Positions 1-9,135 of a DNA stretch of 64,000 nt are shown one piece after another. Source of the DNA: Terriglobia bacterium (lineage in GTDB: Bacteria; Acidobacteriota; Terriglobia; Terriglobales; Acidobacteriaceae); assembly GCA_020072585.1 (NCBI GenBank), contig JAIQGL010000020.1:53286-117285 (forward strand), in the 5' to 3' direction. Position 1 is the stretch's first letter. Every line of letters starts with the position of its first letter. The notes under the pieces are model-generated. The model did no database searches. It was not told where the DNA came from and saw only the letters and a list, made by a program, of their open reading frames with translations. Made by a program: the position numbers and the translations under genes.

Positions 1-1136
1 GCACGCTGGGAATTCCAGTGATCGGTGAAGTTGAGCTGGCGTTCCGCTTCCTGCAAGGCAAGGTCCTGGCGATTACCGGCTCAAACGGCAAGACCACTAC
101 TACCACGCTCGTGGGAGAGATTCTGGCCAAGAGCGGGAAGAAGACGCTGGTGGGCGGTAACATCGGCACACCGGTGATCTCGCTGGCGGGGCAATCGACG
201 CCGGACACAATGGTGGTGCTGGAGGTTTCGAGCTTCCAACTGGAGAGCATCGAACAGTTCTGCCCATGGGTCGCGGCAATCCTGAATATCACGCCGGATC
301 ATCTGGACCGCCATCATACTTTTCAGGCGTATGCTGACGCGAAAGCGCGAATCTTTGAGAATCAGCATGCGGCGCATGCCGGTGGAAATCAGCAGACGGG
401 TGATTTTGCCGTGCTGAACGCCGATGATCCGGCTTGCGTTGCCCTGAAAGACAAGGTCAAAGGTTCGCTGCTTTGGTTCAGCCGGAAGCAAAGCGTCGAG
501 AACGGCGCGTTTGTCAAAGATGGACAGATCATCTTCCGCCAGAATGGACAAGAGCAGACAGTGCTGGATCGCTCCGATATTCCGCTCAAAGGTGAACACA
601 ATCTGGAGAACGTGCTGGCCGCCGTGGCCATGACCATGGTTGCGGGCTGCACGCCGCAGCAGGTGCGCCAGGCAGTGCAGGAATTTCGCGCCGTGGAGCA
701 CAGGCTGGAACAGGTGGCCGCCATCAACGGAGTTACTTTTTATAACGATTCCAAAGCCACCAACGTTGATGCCACGATGAAAGCGCTGGAGTCATTCCCC
801 GGCAACATCCACATTATTCTTGGCGGCAAAGACAAAGGCAGCGACTACTCCGTGCTGAACCCGCTGCTGCGCGAGCGCGCCAAACGCGTGTACCTGATTG
901 GCGCGGCTTCAGACAAGATTGCTTCGCAGATACAGAACTCCACCGCGGTGGTGCGCTCCGGCACGCTGGAGCGCGCGGTGCGCCAGGCCTTTGAGGCGGC
1001 AAAGTCCGGTGACGTGGTGCTGCTGGCGCCGGCCTGCGCCAGCTTTGACCAGTTTGAAAACTATGAGCACCGTGGACGCGTCTTCAAAGAACTTGTACGT
1101 GCGCTTGCACCTGTTACCACAGGAGACAGAAGCTAG
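1..1136 (+). CDS. murD: UDP-N-acetylmuramoylalanine--D-glutamate ligase, 5' end outside window
   Basis: Cytoplasmic Mur ligase that adds D-glutamate to UDP-MurNAc-L-Ala. The reading frame is open to the window edge (codons for [14 protein letters not shown] precede the first GTG at 18), so roughly the first 70-80 residues lie upstream. The Mur ligase P-loop [12 protein letters not shown] is encoded near 72-107. The central [10 protein letters not shown] segment and the C-terminal domain with [11 protein letters not shown] and GGKDKGSDY are typical of MurD. The stop overlaps the ftsW start (TAGTG), indicating translational coupling in a dcw-type cluster. Identity is secure; only the N-terminus is missing. 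Confidence 0.95.
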   Translation, partial: TLGIPVIGEVELAFRFLQGKVLAITGSNGKTTTTTLVGEILAKSGKKTLVGGNIGTPVISLAGQSTPDTMVVLEVSSFQLESIEQFCPWVAAILNITPDHLDRHHTFQAYADAKARIFENQHAAHAGGNQQTGDFAVLNADDPACVALKDKVKGSLLWFSRKQSVENGAFVKDGQIIFRQNGQEQTVLDRSDIPLKGEHNLENVLAAVAMTMVAGCTPQQVRQAVQEFRAVEHRLEQVAAINGVTFYNDSKATNVDATMKALESFPGNIHIILGGKDKGSDYSVLNPLLRERAKRVYLIGAASDKIASQIQNSTAVVRSGTLERAVRQAFEAAKSGDVVLLAPACASFDQFENYEHRGRVFKELVRALAPVTTGDRS

Positions 1137-2230
1137 TGGCAAAGAGAGTTGGCATTGATAAATGGATGTTCGGCTCAACGGTGCTGCTGGTTGTGGCTGG
1201 CGTTCTGATGGTCTTCAGCGCGTCAGCGGTCATGGCCAGCGAGCGCTTTGGTTCGCCGTATCATTTTCTCTTTCGCCAACTGGGCTGGGCCGTTGCCGGA
1301 CTTGCGGCCATGGCCGTGGCCATGAAGATCGACTACCGCCGCTGGAAAAAGCCGGCCATCGTATTTAGCTTGCTGGGCGTGACGGCTGTGCTGCTGGTGG
1401 CAGTCTTCTTTCTCGATCGCTCGCACAACACGCACCGCTGGATCAAGCTGGGCAGCTTCATGTCATTCCAGCCCTCTGAGCTGGCCAAGCCCGCGCTCAT
1501 TCTTTTTCTGGCGTTCTTTCTGGAAGCGCGCAGCAAGTCCATGGACGACTGGCGGCATACGCTGCTGCCTGCCGTGCTTCCGGTCTTTCTTTTTGCCGCG
1601 CTGATCATGAAACAACCTGACCTGGGCACGGCGCTGGTCTGCCTGGGCGTGACCGCGGCCATTCTCTATGCGGCCGGCATGCGGCTCAGGTATTTTGCCG
1701 CTGGCCTGGTCCCAATTGTGCCGGTAATTGCGTACATGCTGATCTTTGTTCCATGGCGGCTGGCGCGCATGGAGGTCTTTCTTCATCCTGAGCGCGACCC
1801 GCAGGGAATCGGCTTCCACATTAACCAGTCGCTTATCGCTGTGGGCACCGGCGGTTTGACTGGCCTGGGCCTGATGGAAGGCAAGCAAAAACTTTTCTAC
1901 CTGCCTGAGCCGCATACCGATTTTATCTTTGGCGTGATTTCAGAAGAGCTGGGGCTGATTGGCGCGGTGCTGATCGCCGTCCTGTTTTCCGTTTTTGCCT
2001 GGCGCGGCCTGCGCACGGCCCTGCGCGCTCGCGATAACTTTGGCCGCTACATCGCCATCGGCGTTACGACGATGATCGTAGTGCAGGCCTTCTTCAACAT
2101 CAGCGTCGTCCTGGCGCTGCTTCCGACCAAGGGAATCCCGCTGCCCTTTATCTCGTATGGTGGGTCAAGCCTCTTCGTGATGCTGGCAAGCGTGGGCGTC
2201 TTGCTGAATATCAGTCAGCAGACGGAGTGA
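1136..2230 (+). CDS. ftsW: lipid II glycan polymerase FtsW (SEDS family)
   Basis: Integral-membrane septal peptidoglycan glycosyltransferase working with a class B PBP at the divisome. The 364-residue protein has about ten hydrophobic segments and the SEDS signatures: FQPSELAK near residue 112, the MKQPDLGTAL loop containing the catalytic-type Asp near 163, a FIFGVISEELGLIG segment, and a C-terminal PLPFISYGGSS. The start is GTG at 1136, inside the murD stop codon. The usual next genes murG and murC are not found downstream; an opposite-strand gene follows, so the cluster ends here. Confidence 0.95.
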   Translation: MAKRVGIDKWMFGSTVLLVVAGVLMVFSASAVMASERFGSPYHFLFRQLGWAVAGLAAMAVAMKIDYRRWKKPAIVFSLLGVTAVLLVAVFFLDRSHNTHRWIKLGSFMSFQPSELAKPALILFLAFFLEARSKSMDDWRHTLLPAVLPVFLFAALIMKQPDLGTALVCLGVTAAILYAAGMRLRYFAAGLVPIVPVIAYMLIFVPWRLARMEVFLHPERDPQGIGFHINQSLIAVGTGGLTGLGLMEGKQKLFYLPEPHTDFIFGVISEELGLIGAVLIAVLFSVFAWRGLRTALRARDNFGRYIAIGVTTMIVVQAFFNISVVLALLPTKGIPLPFISYGGSSLFVMLASVGVLLNISQQTE

Positions 2231-2341
2231 GTTGTTTCTTCGACGCATGCTCCTTTACTCAACAATTGCTACCACACGAGCTAAACGAGCGATCGACCGT
2301 CAAAATATCAAAACGTCACGCCTTGTCTTCGGTTCTTATGT

Positions 2342-2375
2342 TTCTCTGGCCAAGAATAATCGGCTAACCAGAGAA
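2342..2375. terminator. hairpin between convergent genes
   Basis: An 8-bp inverted repeat (TTCTCTGG at 2342-2349, CCAGAGAA at 2368-2375) with A/T-rich flanks lies between the convergent ftsW and the minus-strand gene ending at 2402. It may terminate in both directions. The U-tract is short, so the call is moderate. Confidence 0.4.
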
Positions 2376-2401
2376 AAATCGAAGAGCTCAAGCCACCTTC
2401 G

Positions 2402-3223
2402 CTAGACAGCCGAACCCCAGCCGTCGTACTCTCCTCCCAATTCTTCTGCCAAATCCTCTAATTTGTCGCGGATGTCTCCGATACTCTCCTCTATGGGAGC
2501 AGGCTGCTTCGCTAAAACCAGCCAGTTTTTTCCGTCGGCTCCCATCCTTAGCTCTACTATCCACCCTTGGGTTCGCAACTGGTCGGCTGCTTGTTCGGCG
2601 TTGTGCCGTTTAGGGAAGTACAGATAGTGGTCGATGAACCTGGCTTCCGGCTGCTGAACTTTTCCGGCTTGCGCCTCACGCTCCGCCGCTTTTTGCCGGT
2701 CTGCTTCCTCAATCTCCTCGTTGCGTTCAGGCAACCAACCCCTCTCAATTTCCGCAGCAAGTGTTGAAGCTGGCCATATCGAGGCAATCGAAAGTTTCTT
2801 TTGCTCTGGAGTCAGATCCCGCACGTGTTGCGCTTGTTGTATTTCCTGAACAGTGTAGATTCTTAAGCCATGACCGATGACCCAGCCGGTGATTTTCCCC
2901 CCTCTTTCTCGTCCTGCTTCCTTGCGCATTATGGGAAATGGTTTTACTCGTTCGGGAATCGGTTGATTAGAAACCAGTTCGACTTCTTTTTTGCGCAATG
3001 CATGAACAAGAGTCAAGAAAATGAAATATAGTTCCTTCTGCACAGCGAGCAGGCCAAAATCAACTGGGCGATTCAGGTAAACTCCGGGAAGCACCCGCAC
3101 AAGCTGCCCCATTACACTGCTTTCATGCGTGAACTGAAAGTACGCCAACCCGCTGGGCACATTGATTTCGTAAATATCACCAATTTTCGGTTTTTTAATT
3201 CGAAACATTTTTCTTTTGCTCAT
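2402..3223 (-). CDS. candidate two-domain immunity protein (Imm26-like plus RraB-like)
   Basis: A 273-residue protein encoded 12 bases downstream of the RHS toxin-like gene on the same strand, the standard place for an immunity gene. Residues about 9-165 (from KKPKIGDIYEINVPSG) resemble the Imm26 immunity family. After a charged linker (about 166-195), residues about 198-270 carry an RraB-type domain, with HYLYFPKRHNAEQAADQL, a W-V-L strand and the ending EELGGEYDGWGSAV. E. coli RraB, an RNase E inhibitor, has the same EYDGW motif. No signal peptide is present, so it should stay in the cytoplasm. The RraB assignment is fairly firm, the Imm26 assignment tentative, and the immunity role is inferred from position. 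Confidence 0.7.
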   Translation of the reverse strand: MSKRKMFRIKKPKIGDIYEINVPSGLAYFQFTHESSVMGQLVRVLPGVYLNRPVDFGLLAVQKELYFIFLTLVHALRKKEVELVSNQPIPERVKPFPIMRKEAGRERGGKITGWVIGHGLRIYTVQEIQQAQHVRDLTPEQKKLSIASIWPASTLAAEIERGWLPERNEEIEEADRQKAAEREAQAGKVQQPEARFIDHYLYFPKRHNAEQAADQLRTQGWIVELRMGADGKNWLVLAKQPAPIEESIGDIRDKLEDLAEELGGEYDGWGSAV

Positions 3224-3235
3224 GAATCTCTAAAT

Positions 3236-6200
3236 CTACAACGGATAACCTATGCTCCTTAGCGCGTCAAAGCCCATTTTTACGTAGTCTGCAAACCTCA
3301 GGTTTCTGGGAGATATGCTGTTGATTTTATTCATTAAAGTGCCTCCATTTTTCTCCAGACCATGGTGCTGAATCAGCGCTTGCTCAACGGCTCTTGCATC
3401 CAACCTCGATCCCATAGTTAATATATGTCGGAGCGCCGTGCCGTGCTCTACTTCCCGTCGGAGCAAATCATTGGTAATTCCAACGTATATCACCTTGCCA
3501 TCTTTTACAATTTGATAAACGTGAACTGCCTCCTCTGCCTTTTTGCCACCTGGGATCAATGCTAATCCGATCATCAGAATGGCTTCGCCGTTCTTGCCTT
3601 TGGAAACACTCTGAGTAGCCGAGATAATTCCACTCGGATCCAAAACGGCAGCGGTTTCGCCAACAAATTGAAGGGCCTCTCCGGTTTGTTTCATGCTGTC
3701 TGCCACTACAGCATTGTTATCAAAGCCGAGCGCGTTAGTTTGAGGTGCGGTCTGTCCATTTTTCGCGCTCGACATTTCGCTACTCAACCAGGCCCTGGTC
3801 TCTGCTAACCACTTCTGGAAGGGGTCATCATCATCGCTAGATCCATTGGAGGAACTCCCGGCACCACCGAGCGGGGTTAAATGCCCATCTATATCCGGCA
3901 ATGTGACGGGGTTGTTCAGAACGTATGCATAGAGATTGAGCGACTGTGGGTTATCCATGCTGCCATAGGGCACAGGCGTTGGATCTGCGGACCAGTCCGG
4001 CGTGAGCCAACGGCTCCAGGCAGAGGAATAAAGGCGTGCACCAAATTCATCGAACCCTGTTTCCGGATCACGCTCTTTACCGTTGAACTTGTAATGCTGG
4101 TCGGAGAGGGTGTGAGTGACGAGCTTCTCTTCACCCCAGGGGCGGTAATCGGACTCTTCCTCGATCGTGCCGCTGGCGCTGGTAACAACGCTGACTGATT
4201 TCAAACGGTCAGAGAAGTAGTAATGCACAGTGCCCGAGGGGAGATCACGGCGAGCCACCCGTTCTCCGTCGAAGAACATATATTCAGCACTAATGTTGCC
4301 GCTGAGGTCACTCTCTGCGACGATGCCGGCAGCACCAGACCAGTACAACCGGCCCGAGGACTTCTTCACCCGCTCGCCGGCTCCGTCATAGGTGTAAGTC
4401 ACCCCTGCTGCAACGGCGATCTGGTTCTCAGCATTGTAGGTATAGGAATTGATGCCGTCATTGGTGGTATTTCCGGCGGCATCATAGCTGAAGCCGGTCA
4501 GCCGGTTGTTGGAAAACGCTACCTGGGAGAAATTCTCACCAGTGAGCATTCCGGGCATGATGGTTTTTTGCGTGAGATTGCCCCACGGGTCAATGGTGTA
4601 ATTGGTCCCCCACGCGCTGGAGGCTGAAGTTTTTCCGCTGGTGAGGCGATTGAGCTGGTCGTACGTAAAGACTTGGGACCGGGTATTGTCTTTGTTGTTT
4701 GTCAGTTGGTAAACGTTGCCGTTGTCGCCATTGGTCAGATGGAAGTCATAGCTGACATTGAAAACGGTGGCGCTGGGGCTGGAAGCTTGGATTGCGAGTG
4801 GCTGCAGGCGGTCGTTGTAACTAAACGTGTTCGCGATGCCGGTGAAGCCCGTGGCATACCCGCTCTTAAAGCTGGAGATGGCTCCATCCGGAGCATAGAT
4901 GGCATATGTGCCCGGGCCGCTGGAACCAGTCACATAGTTGATATTGTTGGCAAGGTCCTGCACGGCTCCAGCCCTGCCTGCGCTGTTTGCGCCATTCTGA
5001 GCTGGGGTATACGTGATGGTATTACCGCTGGGATAAATGATGCTGGCTACTGAGCCATCGAGGTTATATGAGTAGCTGATGTTTTTGGCTACCGAGCCAA
5101 TCGTTTTGAGCTCCGCGTTGAGCCTGCCTTCCTGATCATAGGCCCAGGCAGAGGAGCCGGAGGCATCGGTCATGCTGGTCTGGCGCCCAATGCCGTTGTG
5201 AATCGTGAGGCCGTTCACAACTGAGCCTTCCGCTGCATCGTAAACGTAGGAAATAGCGGGCTCGCTGTTGGAGTAGGTCCGTCCGGTGTGGCGGTGCAAC
5301 TCGTCATATGCGTAATTGATGGTGAGAATTGCCGAACCGGTCTGGTTGGGCGCAGGCGAAGTTTTGCTGGCCAGCTTGCCCTCACCGTCATAGGCGAAAT
5401 TGATGGTCCCCGATTCCGGATTGTTTGACTGAGTCAGGTGAGAGAGCGAGTCATACTGGAAAGTGCGGACACGCCACTGGCTGGTGTCCGTGGTGCCGCC
5501 ATGCTGCTCCACCTGGGTAAGGTTGTTGAGCATGTCATAGCTGTAGAGCGTTGCGTAGGTGGTTGCGAACGGGCTTGAAGGATCAATTCCATTCGTCATG
5601 GCGGAGCCAGAGGGTGAGACAGTGAATGATGGCGAGGAGAACGAGAACTGGGTCGTGACGCTGCTGCCTGAAAGAGCATAGTTGCCGGCAACACCCAGGG
5701 CCTTGCTGGTCAAATTGATGGTGCCGCCCGAGGTCGTGGCGGTGACAGGAGATTTCAAGTCAGAATTCAGAACGTTCGCGATGGCAGTAGCCAGAGACGC
5801 CACAGTGCTGTTCTGATCGTAGTTGACTGTAACCGGATATCCCGCCACCGAGATGCTAACCTGACCTGCATCGTACGAGAATGAAGGGAAGACCCCACCG
5901 CTCAAAGTGCCGCTCGCGGGGCCTATGGTGATCTGTGGACTGGTGAAGTCGGCCGTGTCCCAGGTCTGGGAAGTCGTGAACGTATAATTCGGCCCCGGCG
6001 TCCGGGCGGTCAACGTAACAGTGGAGGTACCCCCGGTGCTTGCAGAGATGTTAGGGTTGGCATTGAAGCCGCTGGCGAGTTGGCTCGCAATTGTAATTGC
6101 GGTATTGGAAGTACCGTTATAGCCGGCGGATGAAGACCCGGCGCCCGCAACATTAATCATCACTGATCCTGCATCCGTGATGAAGTTGCATTGGGTCGGG

Positions 6201-8848
6201 TGACCGCTACATTTTCTGACCTGCACGACCGAGCCGCCTATCTGCACGGTGCCGGTGGCATAAGCCCCACCTTGTTGATGGCTCTGGTCGCCGCCGAAGG
6301 GCGCGCCTATGGTGAAACTGCCGGTGGCGAAGCTTCCTCCGGTGCTTGCAACTCCCGGCTCGTCAACTTCCGTCACGCGGCCGAGTGAGTCCATGTAGCG
6401 CTTGCGCTGGTTGCCGGCCTGGTCGGTTGTAACCGTGTAGTTTCCGCCGAATGCGACTGTGCTGTTATTAAAGTAAACGCTGCCGTCAGGAGGAATCACC
6501 ATTGTGTTGCGGCCCAGAGCATCGTAGACATACGATGTGAACCCGTACGTTGCATCACTGGTGGAGCGGTAGGGATTGCTTAGCGTGGCTTTGCGGCCCA
6601 TCAGATCATAGGTGATGTCGCTATATGTCACACCATCAGGGTCCGAAAGCAGAGCGGTGCGCGTTGTGCGTCCCAGGCCGTCATAACTGGTTTTGACTAT
6701 GTGGTTGAGAGTCGAAGTGATCTTTGTGGTCTCGGTGGAGTTGAGATCGCTGAGGCTGTCGTTGTAGGTATAACTGGCCTGCCCGCCATCAGAAGCCGTT
6801 TTGCTGAGTGTGCGCTTTATCGCGTCATAACTAAACGTGGTTCCAACGCGTCCATTGTTGATATCATTCTGGTCCTTGGCTGACTGTACCTGCGCAGTAC
6901 AAGGAAAGTATGTGCTATGCGCATGCTGGCTTTTGGCATTGGTTGTGTCCGTGAGGAAGGCGAAACTGTTTGAAGGTGGTAGACAGGCAGCGTTCGTGCT
7001 CCAGCCATTCCAATCGTCAGAATAATTAAAAATCGTAGTGTGATTGCCAGGATCGGTAGTGCTGATCAGGTTTCCAAGCAGGTCATAATTGTTGGTCGTG
7101 GCGAGCCATGAGTTGCTGGTGTTCAGCCAGACGCGAGTCTGGGTGAGATTGCCGCGCAGAGTGTTGGAGGTGTCGAAATTGGCATCATCATGGCCCGGAA
7201 CAGAGACCGGCGTCGGGGAGCCGTTTGCGTTTAACAGCGGGGTTGTATCGTAGGAAGATTGCGTCTCGGCAATGCGTGTGCCACCTGTATAAGGCGTGCC
7301 AAACACCCCAACCGTTCCCGGAGCCGTGCACTGGCCGCCGGTACAGTCATAAACGATCTTATCGGTAACTCGGTTCGCTATGTTGAGCGCGTCATAACGG
7401 CTATCTGCCTGATGCAGATACGTGTAATCGGTTTTGCGAACGAGTTGGGGATTGTTGCCCGTGCTGTCATAAATGAATTCGCGCTGCTCAATCACATCGC
7501 CACGCGTGAACAGGTCCTGCTCACCCGGAAAAGTCAGAGTCTGGCCGTCATAGTCCGTTTCGACACGGGTTTTCATGACTGATGAATCACCCGGGATCGC
7601 ACTGTAGACCGTGGTGGTAACGGCCCTGGGAACTGAAGCAAGGCCGCTCCAATAATCAGTATGAACAGTTTTCAACAACACTGACGTTCCACTATAAAAA
7701 CTGACATCGGTAATCTGGCAGGGGAGTTTGCCTTGAACAACATTCGGAGGCGGTATAGAGCCAGCGCCGATGGGCACACAGGTATAAACTGTCTGGTTAT
7801 TGTAAGGGTCGAGTACCGTGGTGGTGAATACGTCAGGCGATGGCTCGGCATAGGTATAAGTCCAGTGCGCGGACTGGCCATTTGCTGTGACCGTTCGCGA
7901 GGCTACCCGTGAGCCGCTGTAATCACCGGTGAAAGTTGTGTACGTGTAAGAAATCACCGCCCCAGTGGGAAGCGTGAGAGAAGTAACGTCAGATCCGCTG
8001 TACTGGAAAGAATAACTGAGCCCATTCGGTAAAGTTATCTGCGAAGGCGCGTTACCCAGAAGGGTTGTGTCTTCCCCGCACTGGCTTGGCGGCGTGGGAA
8101 CCAGGCATAGGTGGGTATTTGCGGAGATGGAGACGTAGGTAACGGCGGGCGTTTGCAAAGTCCCGTTCGCATCATAATAACCATTCGGTATGGTTCTTCC
8201 AAGGGTATCAGTTGTGGCAGTGACGATATTGCCATTGCCGTCCTGGGTGCCATTCAGCGACCCGTCCTTCCGGTATGCCTTGTTGGGAGTACCTGGATAT
8301 AAAATCCAGCCCGATCCGTCGTCCGCATACCGGGTTGTGTTGAAAGGAATCTGGCACCCCCAAGCTCCTTGGGGATCTGGAACCATATGGTGAGAAGTGC
8401 CATCAGGTTCTGTAACCGTAAAACCATTTGAGATAAAAACGTTGGTTTGGCCGCCATCGCACGACGTTTGAAAGGTAGAGCTGCCTGAGCTTATGCTCGA
8501 ACTTCCAATGATTTTGGGGACTAATTGATTATTTCTCGATTCTTTGACCAGATAATTGCAAGTTGACCCCGTGCACAATTCGCTGAGGTAATAGCCTTTC
8601 GAGTTGTAAATCAGGAACTGTCCCGTGGAGATACCGCGGCCGGGAGTCGCCGATAACGGAATCTTGATCATCAGGTTTCCGTTATTCAGTTGAACATTGT
8701 CAATATCTGACCCTTGGAAAACCCCATTGTGCGGTGTTCCGCCGCTGTTCCCGGCGCTTGGATCCTGAGCAAGTGAAGGAAGCGAAATCGCGAAGATTAT
8801 GGCGAATAAGAAACATACCTTTCGTGCGACTGTAGAAGGGGTTTTCAC
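3236..8848 (-). CDS. giant exported RHS-repeat protein with C-terminal GIY-YIG-like nuclease domain
   Basis: This 1870-residue protein opens with a Sec-type signal peptide (about residues 1-27, ending SLPSLAQ). It then carries many YD/RHS repeats (forms of YDxxGRxT and YNYDxxG). The RHS core ends at the hyper-conserved segment LYAYVLNNPVTLPDIDG, after which polymorphic toxins switch to a variable C-terminus. Here that tail has a Ser/Asp linker, a small hydrophobic pretoxin-like stretch (LIPGGKKAEEAV) and, at about 1777-1870, a GIY-YIG-type domain: VYQIVKDGK, IYVGITND, an RR pair and AVEQALIQHHG. About 250 residues in the middle (roughly 860-1110) are not RHS-like. The predicted role is a secreted polymorphic toxin that cleaves nucleic acid in competitors; this is inference. 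The gene after it may protect the producer. Confidence 0.88.
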   Translation of the reverse strand: MKTPSTVARKVCFLFAIIFAISLPSLAQDPSAGNSGGTPHNGVFQGSDIDNVQLNNGNLMIKIPLSATPGRGISTGQFLIYNSKGYYLSELCTGSTCNYLVKESRNNQLVPKIIGSSSISSGSSTFQTSCDGGQTNVFISNGFTVTEPDGTSHHMVPDPQGAWGCQIPFNTTRYADDGSGWILYPGTPNKAYRKDGSLNGTQDGNGNIVTATTDTLGRTIPNGYYDANGTLQTPAVTYVSISANTHLCLVPTPPSQCGEDTTLLGNAPSQITLPNGLSYSFQYSGSDVTSLTLPTGAVISYTYTTFTGDYSGSRVASRTVTANGQSAHWTYTYAEPSPDVFTTTVLDPYNNQTVYTCVPIGAGSIPPPNVVQGKLPCQITDVSFYSGTSVLLKTVHTDYWSGLASVPRAVTTTVYSAIPGDSSVMKTRVETDYDGQTLTFPGEQDLFTRGDVIEQREFIYDSTGNNPQLVRKTDYTYLHQADSRYDALNIANRVTDKIVYDCTGGQCTAPGTVGVFGTPYTGGTRIAETQSSYDTTPLLNANGSPTPVSVPGHDDANFDTSNTLRGNLTQTRVWLNTSNSWLATTNNYDLLGNLISTTDPGNHTTIFNYSDDWNGWSTNAACLPPSNSFAFLTDTTNAKSQHAHSTYFPCTAQVQSAKDQNDINNGRVGTTFSYDAIKRTLSKTASDGGQASYTYNDSLSDLNSTETTKITSTLNHIVKTSYDGLGRTTRTALLSDPDGVTYSDITYDLMGRKATLSNPYRSTSDATYGFTSYVYDALGRNTMVIPPDGSVYFNNSTVAFGGNYTVTTDQAGNQRKRYMDSLGRVTEVDEPGVASTGGSFATGSFTIGAPFGGDQSHQQGGAYATGTVQIGGSVVQVRKCSGHPTQCNFITDAGSVMINVAGAGSSSAGYNGTSNTAITIASQLASGFNANPNISASTGGTSTVTLTARTPGPNYTFTTSQTWDTADFTSPQITIGPASGTLSGGVFPSFSYDAGQVSISVAGYPVTVNYDQNSTVASLATAIANVLNSDLKSPVTATTSGGTINLTSKALGVAGNYALSGSSVTTQFSFSSPSFTVSPSGSAMTNGIDPSSPFATTYATLYSYDMLNNLTQVEQHGGTTDTSQWRVRTFQYDSLSHLTQSNNPESGTINFAYDGEGKLASKTSPAPNQTGSAILTINYAYDELHRHTGRTYSNSEPAISYVYDAAEGSVVNGLTIHNGIGRQTSMTDASGSSAWAYDQEGRLNAELKTIGSVAKNISYSYNLDGSVASIIYPSGNTITYTPAQNGANSAGRAGAVQDLANNINYVTGSSGPGTYAIYAPDGAISSFKSGYATGFTGIANTFSYNDRLQPLAIQASSPSATVFNVSYDFHLTNGDNGNVYQLTNNKDNTRSQVFTYDQLNRLTSGKTSASSAWGTNYTIDPWGNLTQKTIMPGMLTGENFSQVAFSNNRLTGFSYDAAGNTTNDGINSYTYNAENQIAVAAGVTYTYDGAGERVKKSSGRLYWSGAAGIVAESDLSGNISAEYMFFDGERVARRDLPSGTVHYYFSDRLKSVSVVTSASGTIEEESDYRPWGEEKLVTHTLSDQHYKFNGKERDPETGFDEFGARLYSSAWSRWLTPDWSADPTPVPYGSMDNPQSLNLYAYVLNNPVTLPDIDGHLTPLGGAGSSSNGSSDDDDPFQKWLAETRAWLSSEMSSAKNGQTAPQTNALGFDNNAVVADSMKQTGEALQFVGETAAVLDPSGIISATQSVSKGKNGEAILMIGLALIPGGKKAEEAVHVYQIVKDGKVIYVGITNDLLRREVEHGTALRHILTMGSRLDARAVEQALIQHHGLEKNGGTLMNKINSISPRNLRFADYVKMGFDALRSIGYPL

Positions 8849-9074
8849 GTCAGTGCTCTCCCAGGTGATCGGACAAAGTTCAAATGTCCAAGATTAGCGG
8901 TTGCCCGGCGGGACTTGGCAACTCAGAAGCAGCTACTCTGAAATAGAGTAAAAAAATAACACAATCTAGCTTAGAAAAACAAACAAATTTTTATGCTGGT
9001 TCACATCTACAATGTGACATAGCAAAAAATACAACTGCTTCCCATTTCGGACATTTTGCACAGATCAAAAAAAA
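8849..9074. promoter_or_regulatory. AT-rich upstream region of the RHS gene with a palindrome
   Basis: The roughly 225 bases before the RHS start are much more A/T-rich than the surroundings. On the minus strand a TTGTTT box and a TATTTT box 18 bases apart (about 8955-8985) could form a promoter. TCACAT-N5-ATGTGA at 9001-9017 is a perfect inverted repeat upstream of it and could be an operator. The regulator is unknown. Confidence 0.4.
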
Positions 9075-9111
9075 ATCAAAAACAAAAGGCCGCAGCTAGT
9101 GCCACGGCCTT
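9075..9111 (-). terminator. rho-independent terminator of the transporter operon
   Basis: On the minus strand AAGGCCG (9111-9105) pairs with CGGCCTT (9092-9086) around a 12-base loop. T-rich sequence follows directly (TTGTTTTTGATTTTTTTTT). It lies 24 bases beyond the stop of the 9136-10389 gene. Confidence 0.8.
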
Positions 9112-9135
9112 CAATAACGTATCTATCAATCTAGT

